Positions 41,929-50,506 of a stretch of DNA of 64,000 nucleotides are shown in pieces. Position numbers and translations under genes: made by a program. The notes under the pieces are model-generated. The model made no database searches. It saw nothing but the letters and a program-made list of their open reading frames with translations, and was not told where the DNA came from. This stretch comes from FEB-12 sp964503315 (GTDB taxonomy: Bacteria; Zixibacteria; MSB-5A5; GN15; FEB-12), in NCBI GenBank assembly GCA_964503315.1, contig CAZCZL010000001.1:372001-436000 (forward strand). Reading direction: 5' to 3'. How positions within the stretch are numbered: the stretch's first letter is position 1; every line of letters starts with the position of its first letter.

Positions 41929-44760
41929 TCAGAAGGACATCCTCAGACCAAACAGGATCTGACGCGGGGCGCCGTAGTTCTTCGGGTTATCCTGCTTCAG
42001 ATTGTAGATATTCGTATCATGGCTTGAAGCCCAGACCTGACCCGGTTCGGTCTCCAGCCATCCTGTTTCATTTGGCTTGCCGGTCCCTTCGTAGACCGAC
42101 ATCACGTTGTCGCGATCCAGCAGATTCTTGACCAGAAGGTACGGGATCAACGAGTATTTGCCGAGGGCGATGGTCCGTTCGGCCTTGAAATCGATCTGCC
42201 AGGTCCACGGGAGTCTGGATGAGTTGATGGACGCGATCGGCCGAGGCGTGAAGGCGGCTTCGGTGATCTCGTTGTCAACCAGGATCGGCGTGTACGGTGT
42301 GCCCGAGCTCGCCTGAATGATCACGTTTATGCCGAAGTTCTCGAGGATGTATGTATCCCCGAATTTCGGTCCTTCGTTCTTACCCAGGCGGTAGTCAATG
42401 ATACCCGCCAGAGCATGGCGCTGATCGTAATCAAGCGGGGCTTTCCGCTTCGGCGCATTTTCGGGATTCTGCCAAGCGACAATGTACTGCGACTGAGCGT
42501 ACGAACCGGTACCGGTGGCGTACGACAGCGTGTACTTGAGGTCGAGAGTGATATGATTGGTCCGGCGCATGGTCAGGCCAAAATCCACACCCTTGATGGT
42601 GCCGAAGTCGATATTGGCGAAGTAGTCATACACCTTCGGAAAAGCCGGCGTCTGGTGGAAGATCTGCGTCAGATCCTGCACGTCCTTGTAGTACGCGGTC
42701 ACATTGAACGCCGTATTATTGCTTAACTGATGGGTGATACCCACTTCGTACTGAGTGGTCTTCTCCGGTTCGAGGTTCGGGCTGGCAAACGGATAATACG
42801 ATCCGGCCGTGATGCGAGCCTCGAGGAAGTCATATCCGAGATACAGACGGCGAAGGTCCGGACGCTGGAAGAACTTTCCGTAGTTGATATGCATCTGGGT
42901 CCGATCCGAAATCGGGAACGCGATACCCAGGCGCGGAGATAGACGGGTGAACTTCTTGCTGTCTTCAAGATCTTCGCGGTCAAGCGACAGATCCGGTCCG
43001 CCGGTGTAATCGAGCGGATAGGTCAGGTTCTTGATCCGGAGCGACTTGTAATCGAAATAGTCGTAACGCAGACCGAAACTGACCACCAGGTTCTGCCATT
43101 CAAACCGATCTTCGATGAACAGTCCGAGGTTGATCGGGTGTTTGGTATTGTTCTTGAAATTGTCATCATCCGTCTCGTTGCCGAGCGAATCATAGCCATA
43201 GCGATTGAGCAGATCCTGTCGGTAGCCCTGAGTGGCATCCAGATGCTCAAAGAAGCGCAGCGTGTGACGCTGGAAATCGAATCCGGCCTTGAGGGTGTGG
43301 TTCTCCGTCCAATTGGAGGTGATGTCACCCTTGAAGCCGACATAGGATGATTTTCTCTTCAGGTAACCGGGCCAATAAGCCTCGTTGTAGGTCGTATCGC
43401 CGGTCGACTCATAGACATACATCAGCGAGTCTTCCCAGAAGAGATCCATAGTGTCTTCTTCCGGATTGGCGAAGGGACGATCGTACGCCGCCAGGTCTTC
43501 ACCAACCACGCCGTCTCCACGGAAACGGGAGGTCTTAAAGTACGAGGCAGAGATGTTATAGAACGTATTCGCATTCAGGGTATGCGTGATCTTCGCGTTC
43601 AAGCCGAGGTTTTTGTCGTCATAGCGCGGATTATGCTCCGGGATGAACAGGAAGATCTGACGGAATTCCTGCCACTTGTCGCGTGAGCCGTTACCGCTCA
43701 ATCCGAGCTTCAAGTTCGGCGTGAAGTTGTAGTCGATCTTTCCCTGCAGCGAGAATCCATCCAGCGAGTTGTTGGGGAGACGACGGGTACCATCAAAACG
43801 ATCGGTCAGTCCGTAGGCATCCCAGATCTCATCCGTGCGGGAAGACGGCTCGCGATCACCCAGCCAGCGCTTCTCGCCCGAAAGGAAGAAGAATCCCTTG
43901 TCGGTACCGGGGAGCGGGCCACTGATATCGCCGGAATAGTAGTTGTGATCGTAACTGCGACTGGAGCCGATCAGGTTATCGGTTACGATTTCCGCGTTCC
44001 CGTGATATTCTTGAGAGCCGGAGTTGGTAGTGACATTGACCACACCGGAAGCAACGTTGCCGTATTCGGCAGAGAACGCGCCCGAGGTGACCTGGACTTC
44101 TTTGATCGCGTTATTATTGATATTCGAAGTCGAAATACCGGTGAGCGGATCCTGCTGTGAGAAACCGTCAACGTAATAGGCTACTTCCGACGGGCGGCCG
44201 CCGCGAAGGTTTAGTTCCGCCCCAGTGCCACCAACAGGTTCACGCTGACCGCGCTGACGCACGTCGACGTTCGACTGCATACGGACAACCGAATTCTGAA
44301 TGCCGACGACCTGGTCGAAGCCACGAGTTGGCATGGCCAGCAATTCGTCACGCTTGACGATATCAACGGTTGTCGTTTTGTCCTTGAGGACCAACGGGCG
44401 TTCGGTGGTCACCTGGATGACCTTGCCGATATCCGTCGCCTGCGAACTCATGACCTCGTTTTGATACGTGGCAAGGTCCGCGGAGACTTCAACGTTACTG
44501 ATCTCAACGGTCGCATAACCAACAGCGGACAGTCTCAACATGTACGTTCCAACCGGAACGTTGAGTATTGAGTACTGACCATTTTCGTTGGTCATGGCGC
44601 CCATGGTTGTGCCAACCACGGAGACAGAGACCCCGACGAGGGGTTCCTTGGTCTGCGAATCGGAGATCACACCAGTGATCTTTCCGACCGTCGCAGCCAT
44701 CGCTGTCCCTGCAAGAAGACACAGCATGAGCACGACGAGAGTAAGGCATTTGAGCTTCAT
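41929..44760 (-). CDS. TonB-dependent receptor with CarboxypepD_reg-like domain
   Basis: 943 residues. Signal peptide about 1-22. Residues about 27-108 are a carboxypeptidase-regulatory-like domain (GVISDSQTKEPLVGVSVSVV, TNENGQYSILNVPVGTYML). The plug (about 130-260) has RGGRPSEVAYYVDG, NAIKEVQVTSGAFSAEYGN and ASGVVNVTT. The rest is a 22-strand-type barrel ending in F. Likely takes up a large substrate, using TonB energy; the ligand is not deducible. The GGGAAGAG site precedes the ATG. First gene of a three-gene operon. Confidence 0.93.
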   Translation of the reverse strand: MKLKCLTLVVLMLCLLAGTAMAATVGKITGVISDSQTKEPLVGVSVSVVGTTMGAMTNENGQYSILNVPVGTYMLRLSAVGYATVEISNVEVSADLATYQNEVMSSQATDIGKVIQVTTERPLVLKDKTTTVDIVKRDELLAMPTRGFDQVVGIQNSVVRMQSNVDVRQRGQREPVGGTGAELNLRGGRPSEVAYYVDGFSQQDPLTGISTSNINNNAIKEVQVTSGAFSAEYGNVASGVVNVTTNSGSQEYHGNAEIVTDNLIGSSRSYDHNYYSGDISGPLPGTDKGFFFLSGEKRWLGDREPSSRTDEIWDAYGLTDRFDGTRRLPNNSLDGFSLQGKIDYNFTPNLKLGLSGNGSRDKWQEFRQIFLFIPEHNPRYDDKNLGLNAKITHTLNANTFYNISASYFKTSRFRGDGVVGEDLAAYDRPFANPEEDTMDLFWEDSLMYVYESTGDTTYNEAYWPGYLKRKSSYVGFKGDITSNWTENHTLKAGFDFQRHTLRFFEHLDATQGYRQDLLNRYGYDSLGNETDDDNFKNNTKHPINLGLFIEDRFEWQNLVVSFGLRYDYFDYKSLRIKNLTYPLDYTGGPDLSLDREDLEDSKKFTRLSPRLGIAFPISDRTQMHINYGKFFQRPDLRRLYLGYDFLEARITAGSYYPFASPNLEPEKTTQYEVGITHQLSNNTAFNVTAYYKDVQDLTQIFHQTPAFPKVYDYFANIDFGTIKGVDFGLTMRRTNHITLDLKYTLSYATGTGSYAQSQYIVAWQNPENAPKRKAPLDYDQRHALAGIIDYRLGKNEGPKFGDTYILENFGINVIIQASSGTPYTPILVDNEITEAAFTPRPIASINSSRLPWTWQIDFKAERTIALGKYSLIPYLLVKNLLDRDNVMSVYEGTGKPNETGWLETEPGQVWASSHDTNIYNLKQDNPKNYGAPRQILFGLRMSF

Positions 44761-44894
44761 GCTTCTCTTCCCTTTAGTTAAAGCGTTACAGATATGTAGG
44801 TTGTTACTTGAATTGTCGTTAGCAAACGTGTGCAGAGCATACCTCCTTTATGCGTTCCCTTAATCAAACTGGCGTTCCTTGCTCATCTTTCTCC

Positions 44895-44924
44895 AATTAG
44901 GCCGATTCCACAATTTAGTGTCAA
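44895..44924 (-). promoter_or_regulatory. Candidate promoter of the TonB receptor operon
   Basis: Minus strand: TTGACA, 18-base spacer, CTAATT. It leaves a leader of about 125 bases. The remaining gene-free stretch 44761-45443 is GC-rich; I see no gene, repeat or known riboswitch in it. Confidence 0.35.
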
Positions 44925-45443
44925 CAACAACTTTGTTGTCCACGTGCGTCCAAGTCCCTTGCATACCAGAACTTGGGTCAATTCGACCGCGCCATGCGCA
45001 GGTCGTCGGATGTGCCAGCGTGAGGGTCGTAAGGATCGTGCGTCCTGTCCACCGATTCATGCCGTTTCACGGCAGGCAGACTGATCGCAGAGGGCGAGCC
45101 CACGCGCCTGTTCACACTCCCGATTCCCCGGGACCAGTGCTCCTGCATCATGCGATGGCAGGTCGCGTTGCGTTGTCAGTATGTGGTCGTGTCGGCCGCG
45201 AAACATCTGTCGCAGCGTCACCTAGATACTATCGGCGGTTGAGCGATAATCCTTAACCGCATTCAGTTAAGGGGTGTGAGACCGTTCAGCGGCAAGTTCC
45301 GGCGCTCCGATCATCAGACGCTGAAAGCTAGCCCATCTAATAACCAATACGGAGACTCCCCCACAGTGTGCAGCGTTTTTTTGAAGTTGCCCGCACGAAT
45401 GCAGTGAGTACCTTGGTTTGGACTGACCAAACGCACACGCACA

Positions 45444-46112
45444 ATGATGAACATATCCGAACTATTTCTCATTCCCAACCTGCTGAGTGTGTCGCGCATC
45501 GCGCTGACGCCGGTGGTAGGTTACTTCTTGTGGCGCAACGATTCGGCCAGCACGCTGGTCTGCCTCGCGTTGCTTGTTGTTGCCGCGTTGACCGATGCTT
45601 TAGATGGCTGGGCCGCGCGCAAAATGGGGAAGATCACCCAGCTCGGATTGATCCTCGATCCACTCGCCGACAAGATCTTCGCGGCACTGCTGATTCTCGA
45701 ACTGATCCTCTTCCGGGATTTTCCAGTTTGGCTCGCGAGCGCAATCATCGGACGCGACCTGCTGATCTTGGCGGCTGGAATCATCATTCTGGACAAGCGA
45801 AAGGTCGCAGTTGGTTCAACATTGACCGGAAAGTACGCTTTTTTCTCGATCGTGGTCTTGATCGGATGCTCGGTGATACGGTTCGATTCGGGGGTGAAGA
45901 TCGTCGCAGTTTTTACGCTGTTGCTGCTGGTCGCTTCGCTGCCGATCTATGCTCGCGTCTTCTTGGCCCAGATGCGCGACGTATCAATCCCACCTTTTGT
46001 TGACCGTCCTCGTTATCAGCTCATGCGAATCGGGGCGACCGCCCTTGTCCTGGCGTTTTGTCTTTGGGTCTTTCTGGGAGAGAAATTCGGAATTCTGCCG
46101 TTGCCGTGGTGA
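45444..46112 (+). CDS. pgsA: CDP-diacylglycerol-glycerol-3-phosphate 3-phosphatidyltransferase
   Basis: Makes phosphatidylglycerophosphate from CDP-diacylglycerol in the inner membrane. 222 residues with about six membrane helices. The CDP-alcohol phosphotransferase motif DxxDGxxARxxxxxxxxGxxxDxxxD is complete, from DALDGWAARK to DPLADK (about residues 50-76). Start LFLIPNLLSVSRI is typical. Two consecutive ATGs at 45444/45447; weak ribosome site. A longer C-terminus than E. coli PgsA, with a final helix. Confidence 0.93.
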   Translation: MMNISELFLIPNLLSVSRIALTPVVGYFLWRNDSASTLVCLALLVVAALTDALDGWAARKMGKITQLGLILDPLADKIFAALLILELILFRDFPVWLASAIIGRDLLILAAGIIILDKRKVAVGSTLTGKYAFFSIVVLIGCSVIRFDSGVKIVAVFTLLLLVASLPIYARVFLAQMRDVSIPPFVDRPRYQLMRIGATALVLAFCLWVFLGEKFGILPLPW

Positions 46113-46116
46113 GCGA

Positions 46117-47229
46117 TCAGGAGGTCATGGCAGCAGCGTCGACTGTTATCTCGCCTATCACCTCACCCGACCTCACCAGCCAGGCACGACGCGCGAGATT
46201 CATCACCGGACAGGCATGATTTGGGATTACGCGAAGCCTCTCCCCGACCGACAATCCTTGAGGAAGTGACGCGGCGACCACAGCATGTTCCTCCGAGAGC
46301 CTGCTGATGGTGAGCGGCATTCCGACAATCTGTCCGAAACCGGACAACCGTGTTGAACCATGCCCTCCGGCATCCGAGCTGAATACCTTGCTGCCCGCGT
46401 CGAGAACAAAGCGCTCCTCACGGCCGGAAGTGATAGTCGTTAACACGGACAGCGCGCATTCATTCCATGAAGCAACTCCGAGAGAAACCTGTATAGCATC
46501 GTTAAAGATGTAATTTCCGACGCGGAGTTCGGTGACTTCCGGAATGGACACGGCCCATTTTGCGGTCGGCGTTGAACCGACCGAAACAGCAGGAGTCTCG
46601 ATTCTTTCATGTCGTAGTGATTCGGCGATACTTACCAGGAGAGAGCCTTCTGCCTGTGCGATCTGTTCTACCTGCGCAGGGTCACTCGCCGCGTACGCAT
46701 GTCCGGCATGCGTGAGAAGTCCGGCAAACTTCGTGTGACCAGAGGATTGAATCAGTTTGGCCAGTTGGAGGATCTCCGGGAAATAGCAAAGTCCAGCACG
46801 ATGCAACCCTGAATCTATTTCGATAAAAAGAGGGATCGACAATCCGTAGTGGCGGAAGATTTCCTCTATTTGTCGAACATTCTCCGGCGAATCGACCGCG
46901 CAACTGACAGTCGTGCGCGACGCCAGCGCCACCAATCGTTCGATCTTCTGCTTACCAACGATCTGATTTGCAATCTGGAGGTCATTGATGCCGGCGTCGG
47001 CCATCACCTCAGCCTCACCAAGTTTGGCGACTGCGATACCGCAGGCTCCCGCCTTGAGTTGACGCTTGGTCAACTCGATCGATTTGTGCGTTTTGATATG
47101 AGGCCGAAGCAGAACTCCGTGTTCGTTGGCGAGAGTTTGCATGCGTGTGATATTGTCATCGAGGATCTCGACATCAATGAGGATCGCCGGGGTGTCTAGT
47201 TCGCCTATGGGAAAGGGGAAATGAGGCAT
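46117..47229 (-). CDS. D-threonine aldolase-like PLP enzyme
   Basis: About 370 residues from the ATG at 47229, which has GGAGGG five bases upstream; the frame to 47295 runs into the preceding gene. Fold-type III PLP enzyme: DTPAILIDVEILDDNI, PLP-lysine K46 in LRPHIKTHKS, the GIAVAKLGEAEVMADAG strand, and the C-terminal metal pair in PNHACPVMNLARR. These match D-threonine aldolase / D-serine dehydratase relatives, which cleave or dehydrate D-beta-hydroxy amino acids. The exact substrate is open. Fourteen bases after the stop of the upstream fusion gene, so co-transcribed. Confidence 0.88.
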   Translation of the reverse strand: MPHFPFPIGELDTPAILIDVEILDDNITRMQTLANEHGVLLRPHIKTHKSIELTKRQLKAGACGIAVAKLGEAEVMADAGINDLQIANQIVGKQKIERLVALASRTTVSCAVDSPENVRQIEEIFRHYGLSIPLFIEIDSGLHRAGLCYFPEILQLAKLIQSSGHTKFAGLLTHAGHAYAASDPAQVEQIAQAEGSLLVSIAESLRHERIETPAVSVGSTPTAKWAVSIPEVTELRVGNYIFNDAIQVSLGVASWNECALSVLTTITSGREERFVLDAGSKVFSSDAGGHGSTRLSGFGQIVGMPLTISRLSEEHAVVAASLPQGLSVGERLRVIPNHACPVMNLARRAWLVRSGEVIGEITVDAAAMTS

Positions 47230-47242
47230 CGGACCCTCCCCG

Positions 47243-49585
47243 TCATTTGCCGGCCAGGCGCTGTCGCAAAAGCTGAGCCGGGGCGACAGATTCACGATGC
47301 GGGGACCACCCTATGGTGCAGACCAGCTTATACAACGAGGCAAGAAAACGGGCGCGGGCATCGACCAATCGATTCTGCGCGTTGGAGGCGGATTGGCCGG
47401 CCTGGAGAGTCGCGTCGATTCCGGCGGCACCCGAGGAGTAATTCTCAATTGCGGAGGCAACAATTGCGGTGGAGAGTTCGGCTTCCCGCTCGGCGGCTAT
47501 CGCCTGCGCGGCGGCACCTGCGAGTTCGCGGACCAGTTGACTGACTTCTTCCATCAACCGCAGACTAGTCTGATCCTTGAGATACTCCAACTCGCTCAAG
47601 CGTGCCCGCGCGCTCTGAATCTCCTTTTTGCGGTGGCCACCGTCAAAAAGCGGCCAACGTACATATGCTCCCACCGACCATGACGGATTCTGTTCATTAA
47701 GTTCACCGTAGCTCCCTAATTCATCGGTGAAGTCCAAAGACGAGCGTACTCCAACGGTTGGAAAAGGGGTCGAGCGAAGCACCGAGATCTGAGCTGACTG
47801 CGTATTGATGGCCGCAGATGCTCTGTGGGCCGATGGACTGTCGGCCAGCGCGGCGCGTACCAATTGGTTGATGGTCTGCTGTCTGTTCGCTTCGGTCGCG
47901 ATATGCGGACGGATCAACTCATAGGCATGCCAAAAGGCATCTTCGGAGAGTAGCGTCGAATCGAGAAGAAAGGCATTACCTGAGGGCTGATTCATGATCG
48001 CGTTCAGGCGGATCTGTGTAGTGCGAAGATCAGTTTCGAGTTCGGCCACTATCTGGCGGTCGTATAATTCTTCGGCGCGCCAGCGAGTCAATTCGGCACG
48101 TGGACGCTCTGCCGAGGCTACCATGCCACGCGCTATCTCCGTTGTTGTATTGGCCAGGTGGATCTGGAGTTGCTGGATGGAACGAGCCGATTGGGCACGT
48201 AGCGCGTCATAGTAGGCTTCGGCAACATCAGACTCCAGCGCCAACGAAGCTGAGTCCTGGCTTGCCCGGTCCATCCCCACTTCACTATTCGCCTTTGAAA
48301 TGCGCCGACTTGATTCAAGCGACAACACAGGCAGATCCAGCGAGAGACCCGCACGATACCTTTCATTACGGATCAACTCCGGAGTGTGAACCAGGAGCTG
48401 GTCGTTGTGGACCGAGTGATCATCGACATAGTCTACAGAACCGAGTGCGCTGAGGGTCGGGCGGAGCGAAGTCCTGGCCAAGCCAGACCGTGCCTCGGTC
48501 TGCGCGATCCGGTCCTGCCACGCCACGAATCCAGGATTCAGATCGAACGCCTTCGTGACAACATCCGACAGGGTCTGTACCGACAAGGGTTGATCCTGGC
48601 CGGCCCTGACAAGTTCTGCCTCGGTCGACATCTCCAGCGTGATGTCTATCCCAAGACTCGCGGCTGTCTGGGTGTTAATAGAGAGTTTTGCCGTAAACGG
48701 AAGTTGGGTGGGCAAACTCTGTGGAGAAGTGCCGCGGAAGATTTGCAGAGCTTTCCACGCGGCGAAACGGGCTTCGGCCTCGTGTGGAAGGACCGCCGAC
48801 GAAATGAGCACTCCTTTATCGACGGCGTACAACCCTTCATAGCTTACGGAGGATCGGCGTTCGGCAGTAAGCCGTCCGGACAGTTCCTTGATACGCTCGG
48901 CATCCAGTCCCCAGAGCGGGAAAAGATATACCGCGTCCACATCGGAGGGGAGCGCAGCGTATGCCTTGAGATACGCGTACGTGCCCTGGTTGTTGTGGCC
49001 GAAGGCGGAGGTTGATGCTGCTCCCAGCGACTGACAGATCGATTCGACACTGGACAACAGTCGTGATGAATCCATGCCGGTCGGAAAGAAGAGCATGCCC
49101 AGTTTTTTGAAGGGCTTTAATCTAAACAGAAGAGCTATATCATTCTCGACTTTGTTGGGAATCGCCTGGACTGTCAGGTTACGGTAGTTGGGACGATAGG
49201 TAGAGTCGGATAACCCTTCGAGATACGGGTCGGTCCGTCCGAGCGCGATTATCGGGCCGGTGTAGCCAGCCTCGAGCAGATCTTCGGTGACCCACGGGCC
49301 GATGGTGATGATGATGTCGATTTCTTTGCGCGCGGCCAGTTGGCGAGCCTTTACGCGGCTCGAGTCACGATTCCACTCTGCGGAGCGGAACGCGGAAGCT
49401 TGAAATTGAAAAGTCGTGTCGGACGGGAGGAGCAGGGTGAGTGTGCGATCAAACGATGATTGTACCGCACTAAACGGGGCGTAGTCACCGGCCTGAAACA
49501 AAGCCAGTTTGAACTGCTTGGCATGCGCGATTGAGGCGGCCAGACAGATGACAGCCAATGCTAAGAAAATGCGAATCGATCTCAT
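47243..49585 (-). CDS. Fusion of ABC substrate-binding domain and TolC-like efflux protein
   Basis: 780 residues, signal peptide about 1-22. Residues about 23-310 resemble the ABC_sub_bind (periplasmic-binding) fold: FKLALFQAGDYAPF, EIDIIITIGPWVTEDLL, RLKPFKKLGMLFFPTG and SYEGLYAVDKGVLIS. Residues about 330-780 are TolC-like: SVQTLSDVVTKAFDLNPGF, long helices rich in Ala/Glu/Arg, an internal strand pair (TVGVRSSLDF), PSWSVGAYVRWPLFDGGHRK, and a final helical bundle. TolC usually begins with its own signal peptide; here the sensor-like module comes first. Operon with the D-threonine-aldolase-like gene. Substrate unknown; possibly a ligand-gated outer-membrane channel. Confidence 0.85.
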   Translation of the reverse strand: MRSIRIFLALAVICLAASIAHAKQFKLALFQAGDYAPFSAVQSSFDRTLTLLLPSDTTFQFQASAFRSAEWNRDSSRVKARQLAARKEIDIIITIGPWVTEDLLEAGYTGPIIALGRTDPYLEGLSDSTYRPNYRNLTVQAIPNKVENDIALLFRLKPFKKLGMLFFPTGMDSSRLLSSVESICQSLGAASTSAFGHNNQGTYAYLKAYAALPSDVDAVYLFPLWGLDAERIKELSGRLTAERRSSVSYEGLYAVDKGVLISSAVLPHEAEARFAAWKALQIFRGTSPQSLPTQLPFTAKLSINTQTAASLGIDITLEMSTEAELVRAGQDQPLSVQTLSDVVTKAFDLNPGFVAWQDRIAQTEARSGLARTSLRPTLSALGSVDYVDDHSVHNDQLLVHTPELIRNERYRAGLSLDLPVLSLESSRRISKANSEVGMDRASQDSASLALESDVAEAYYDALRAQSARSIQQLQIHLANTTTEIARGMVASAERPRAELTRWRAEELYDRQIVAELETDLRTTQIRLNAIMNQPSGNAFLLDSTLLSEDAFWHAYELIRPHIATEANRQQTINQLVRAALADSPSAHRASAAINTQSAQISVLRSTPFPTVGVRSSLDFTDELGSYGELNEQNPSWSVGAYVRWPLFDGGHRKKEIQSARARLSELEYLKDQTSLRLMEEVSQLVRELAGAAAQAIAAEREAELSTAIVASAIENYSSGAAGIDATLQAGQSASNAQNRLVDARARFLASLYKLVCTIGWSPHRESVAPAQLLRQRLAGK

Positions 49586-49667
49586 AAGCCGTTATACTCC
49601 AACGGGCAACTCCTGGCCCGCAGAAAGTATATCCGGTTGGCTGGCACTTGCCAATAGATTTCTGGGA

Positions 49668-50045
49668 TCAGGCGCCGGAGGGGACTCTGGCGATCACCTG
49701 CAGCACCAACGAGGTTAATTCCTGGGGCTTATAAGGTTTTTGCAGGAAGAAGACATTCTGGCGAATCTCTTCTGGGACCTCTGACCCCTCAAGCTGGTCT
49801 CCACTGGAGAAGATGCACGGCATCCCCGGTGCAAGCTTGCGAATCTCTCCCAACAGGTCGATTCCGGACATGCCGGGAAGGTTGTAGTCCAGGATAACGA
49901 GATTGACAGTCGAAAGATTTTCAGAGAGGAGATAAAGACCGTTGACCGGCGTATCGGCGGTCAGGGTCGCCTGCCCGGAACGTTGCAGAATTTTGGTGGC
50001 CAGAACGCGTATGACCTCTTCGTCATCGACGATCAAGACAGACAT
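49668..50045 (-). CDS. Single-domain response regulator
   Basis: 125 residues from the ATG at 50045, which has GGAGA six bases upstream. The long open frame to 50432 has no ribosome site and crosses another promoter. A complete receiver domain: DDEEVIRVLA (acidic pair), phospho-acceptor Asp in VILDYNLPGMSG, Ser/Thr in IFSSGDQ, Lys in FLQKPYKPQEL. No output domain, so it may act like CheY or Spo0F. No partner kinase within the window. Confidence 0.92.
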   Translation of the reverse strand: MSVLIVDDEEVIRVLATKILQRSGQATLTADTPVNGLYLLSENLSTVNLVILDYNLPGMSGIDLLGEIRKLAPGMPCIFSSGDQLEGSEVPEEIRQNVFFLQKPYKPQELTSLVLQVIARVPSGA

Positions 50046-50212
50046 GCAGTTCTCCGCTTCAAAACGTGTAGTCGGACAGGGGACGATTGCCCAACCGTTG
50101 CAGGATATGCCGCGACTTGCCCGGATCACGGAGTTCAAACGACTATCTCGATATATCGGAATCTCGATTGATGTTGTAAAGTTTGAGTTTTTCCCCGCCG
50201 CAGATTTTTTCA

Positions 50213-50240
50213 TTGACAGCTTATTTTTGCGGAATATATT
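50213..50240 (+). promoter_or_regulatory. Promoter of the leader ORF / ABC exporter unit
   Basis: TTGACA, 16-base spacer, TATATT. Expected start near 50247. No other promoter is visible before the ABC genes. Confidence 0.75.
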
Positions 50241-50318
50241 GGCGAAACTAATCAGGAAATGAACCGTACTGAAGATTTGACCCAAAACCTCGGAACCGCT
50301 GTGAGAAAGGACAGAACG

Positions 50319-50399
50319 ATGGTGAAAAACATAAGCACCGTACTTGCCAATGCATCTGGCAATGTCGTTCGCGGCGGAAGAGGTCTGTCCAATTGGTAA
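50319..50399 (+). CDS. Short leader peptide ORF
   Basis: A 26-codon ORF with AAAGGA seven bases upstream of the ATG; peptide MVKNISTVLANASGNVVRGG then RGLSNW. An in-frame ATG at 50259 would give 46 codons but with AGGAA directly adjacent. Basic, Gly-rich end, no family recognised. It lies between a strong promoter and an intrinsic terminator just before two ABC exporter genes, the layout of a leader peptide controlling attenuation. It could instead be part of a small RNA. Confidence 0.5.
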   Translation: MVKNISTVLANASGNVVRGGRGLSNW

Positions 50400-50419
50400 G
50401 AAGGACGAGACAAGATTTG

Positions 50420-50452
50420 ACCCGCCGCACATGTGAGTTCGGCGGGTTTTTT
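50420..50452 (+). terminator. Intrinsic terminator / possible attenuator
   Basis: CCCGCCG (50421-50427), 12-base loop, CGGCGGG (50440-50446), then six Ts. The left arm can also pair with GCGGCGG (50371-50377) inside the leader ORF: seven perfect pairs with CCGCCGC (50422-50428), an alternative structure that would block the terminator. Confidence 0.85.
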
Positions 50453-50506
50453 GTTGCCCGCAAGCGTACTTAACCGATTGAACAGTAGAAAGTTATTGAT
50501 ACCTAT

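Noticed and set aside
44761..45443. Cobalamin riboswitch before the TonB receptor
   Set aside because: The conserved B12 box and upstream GCCACTG-type elements were not found on the minus strand.
50046..50432. N-terminal extension of the response regulator
   Set aside because: Extra residues look non-coding and cross the divergent promoter and leader ORF; the receiver domain starts properly at 50045.
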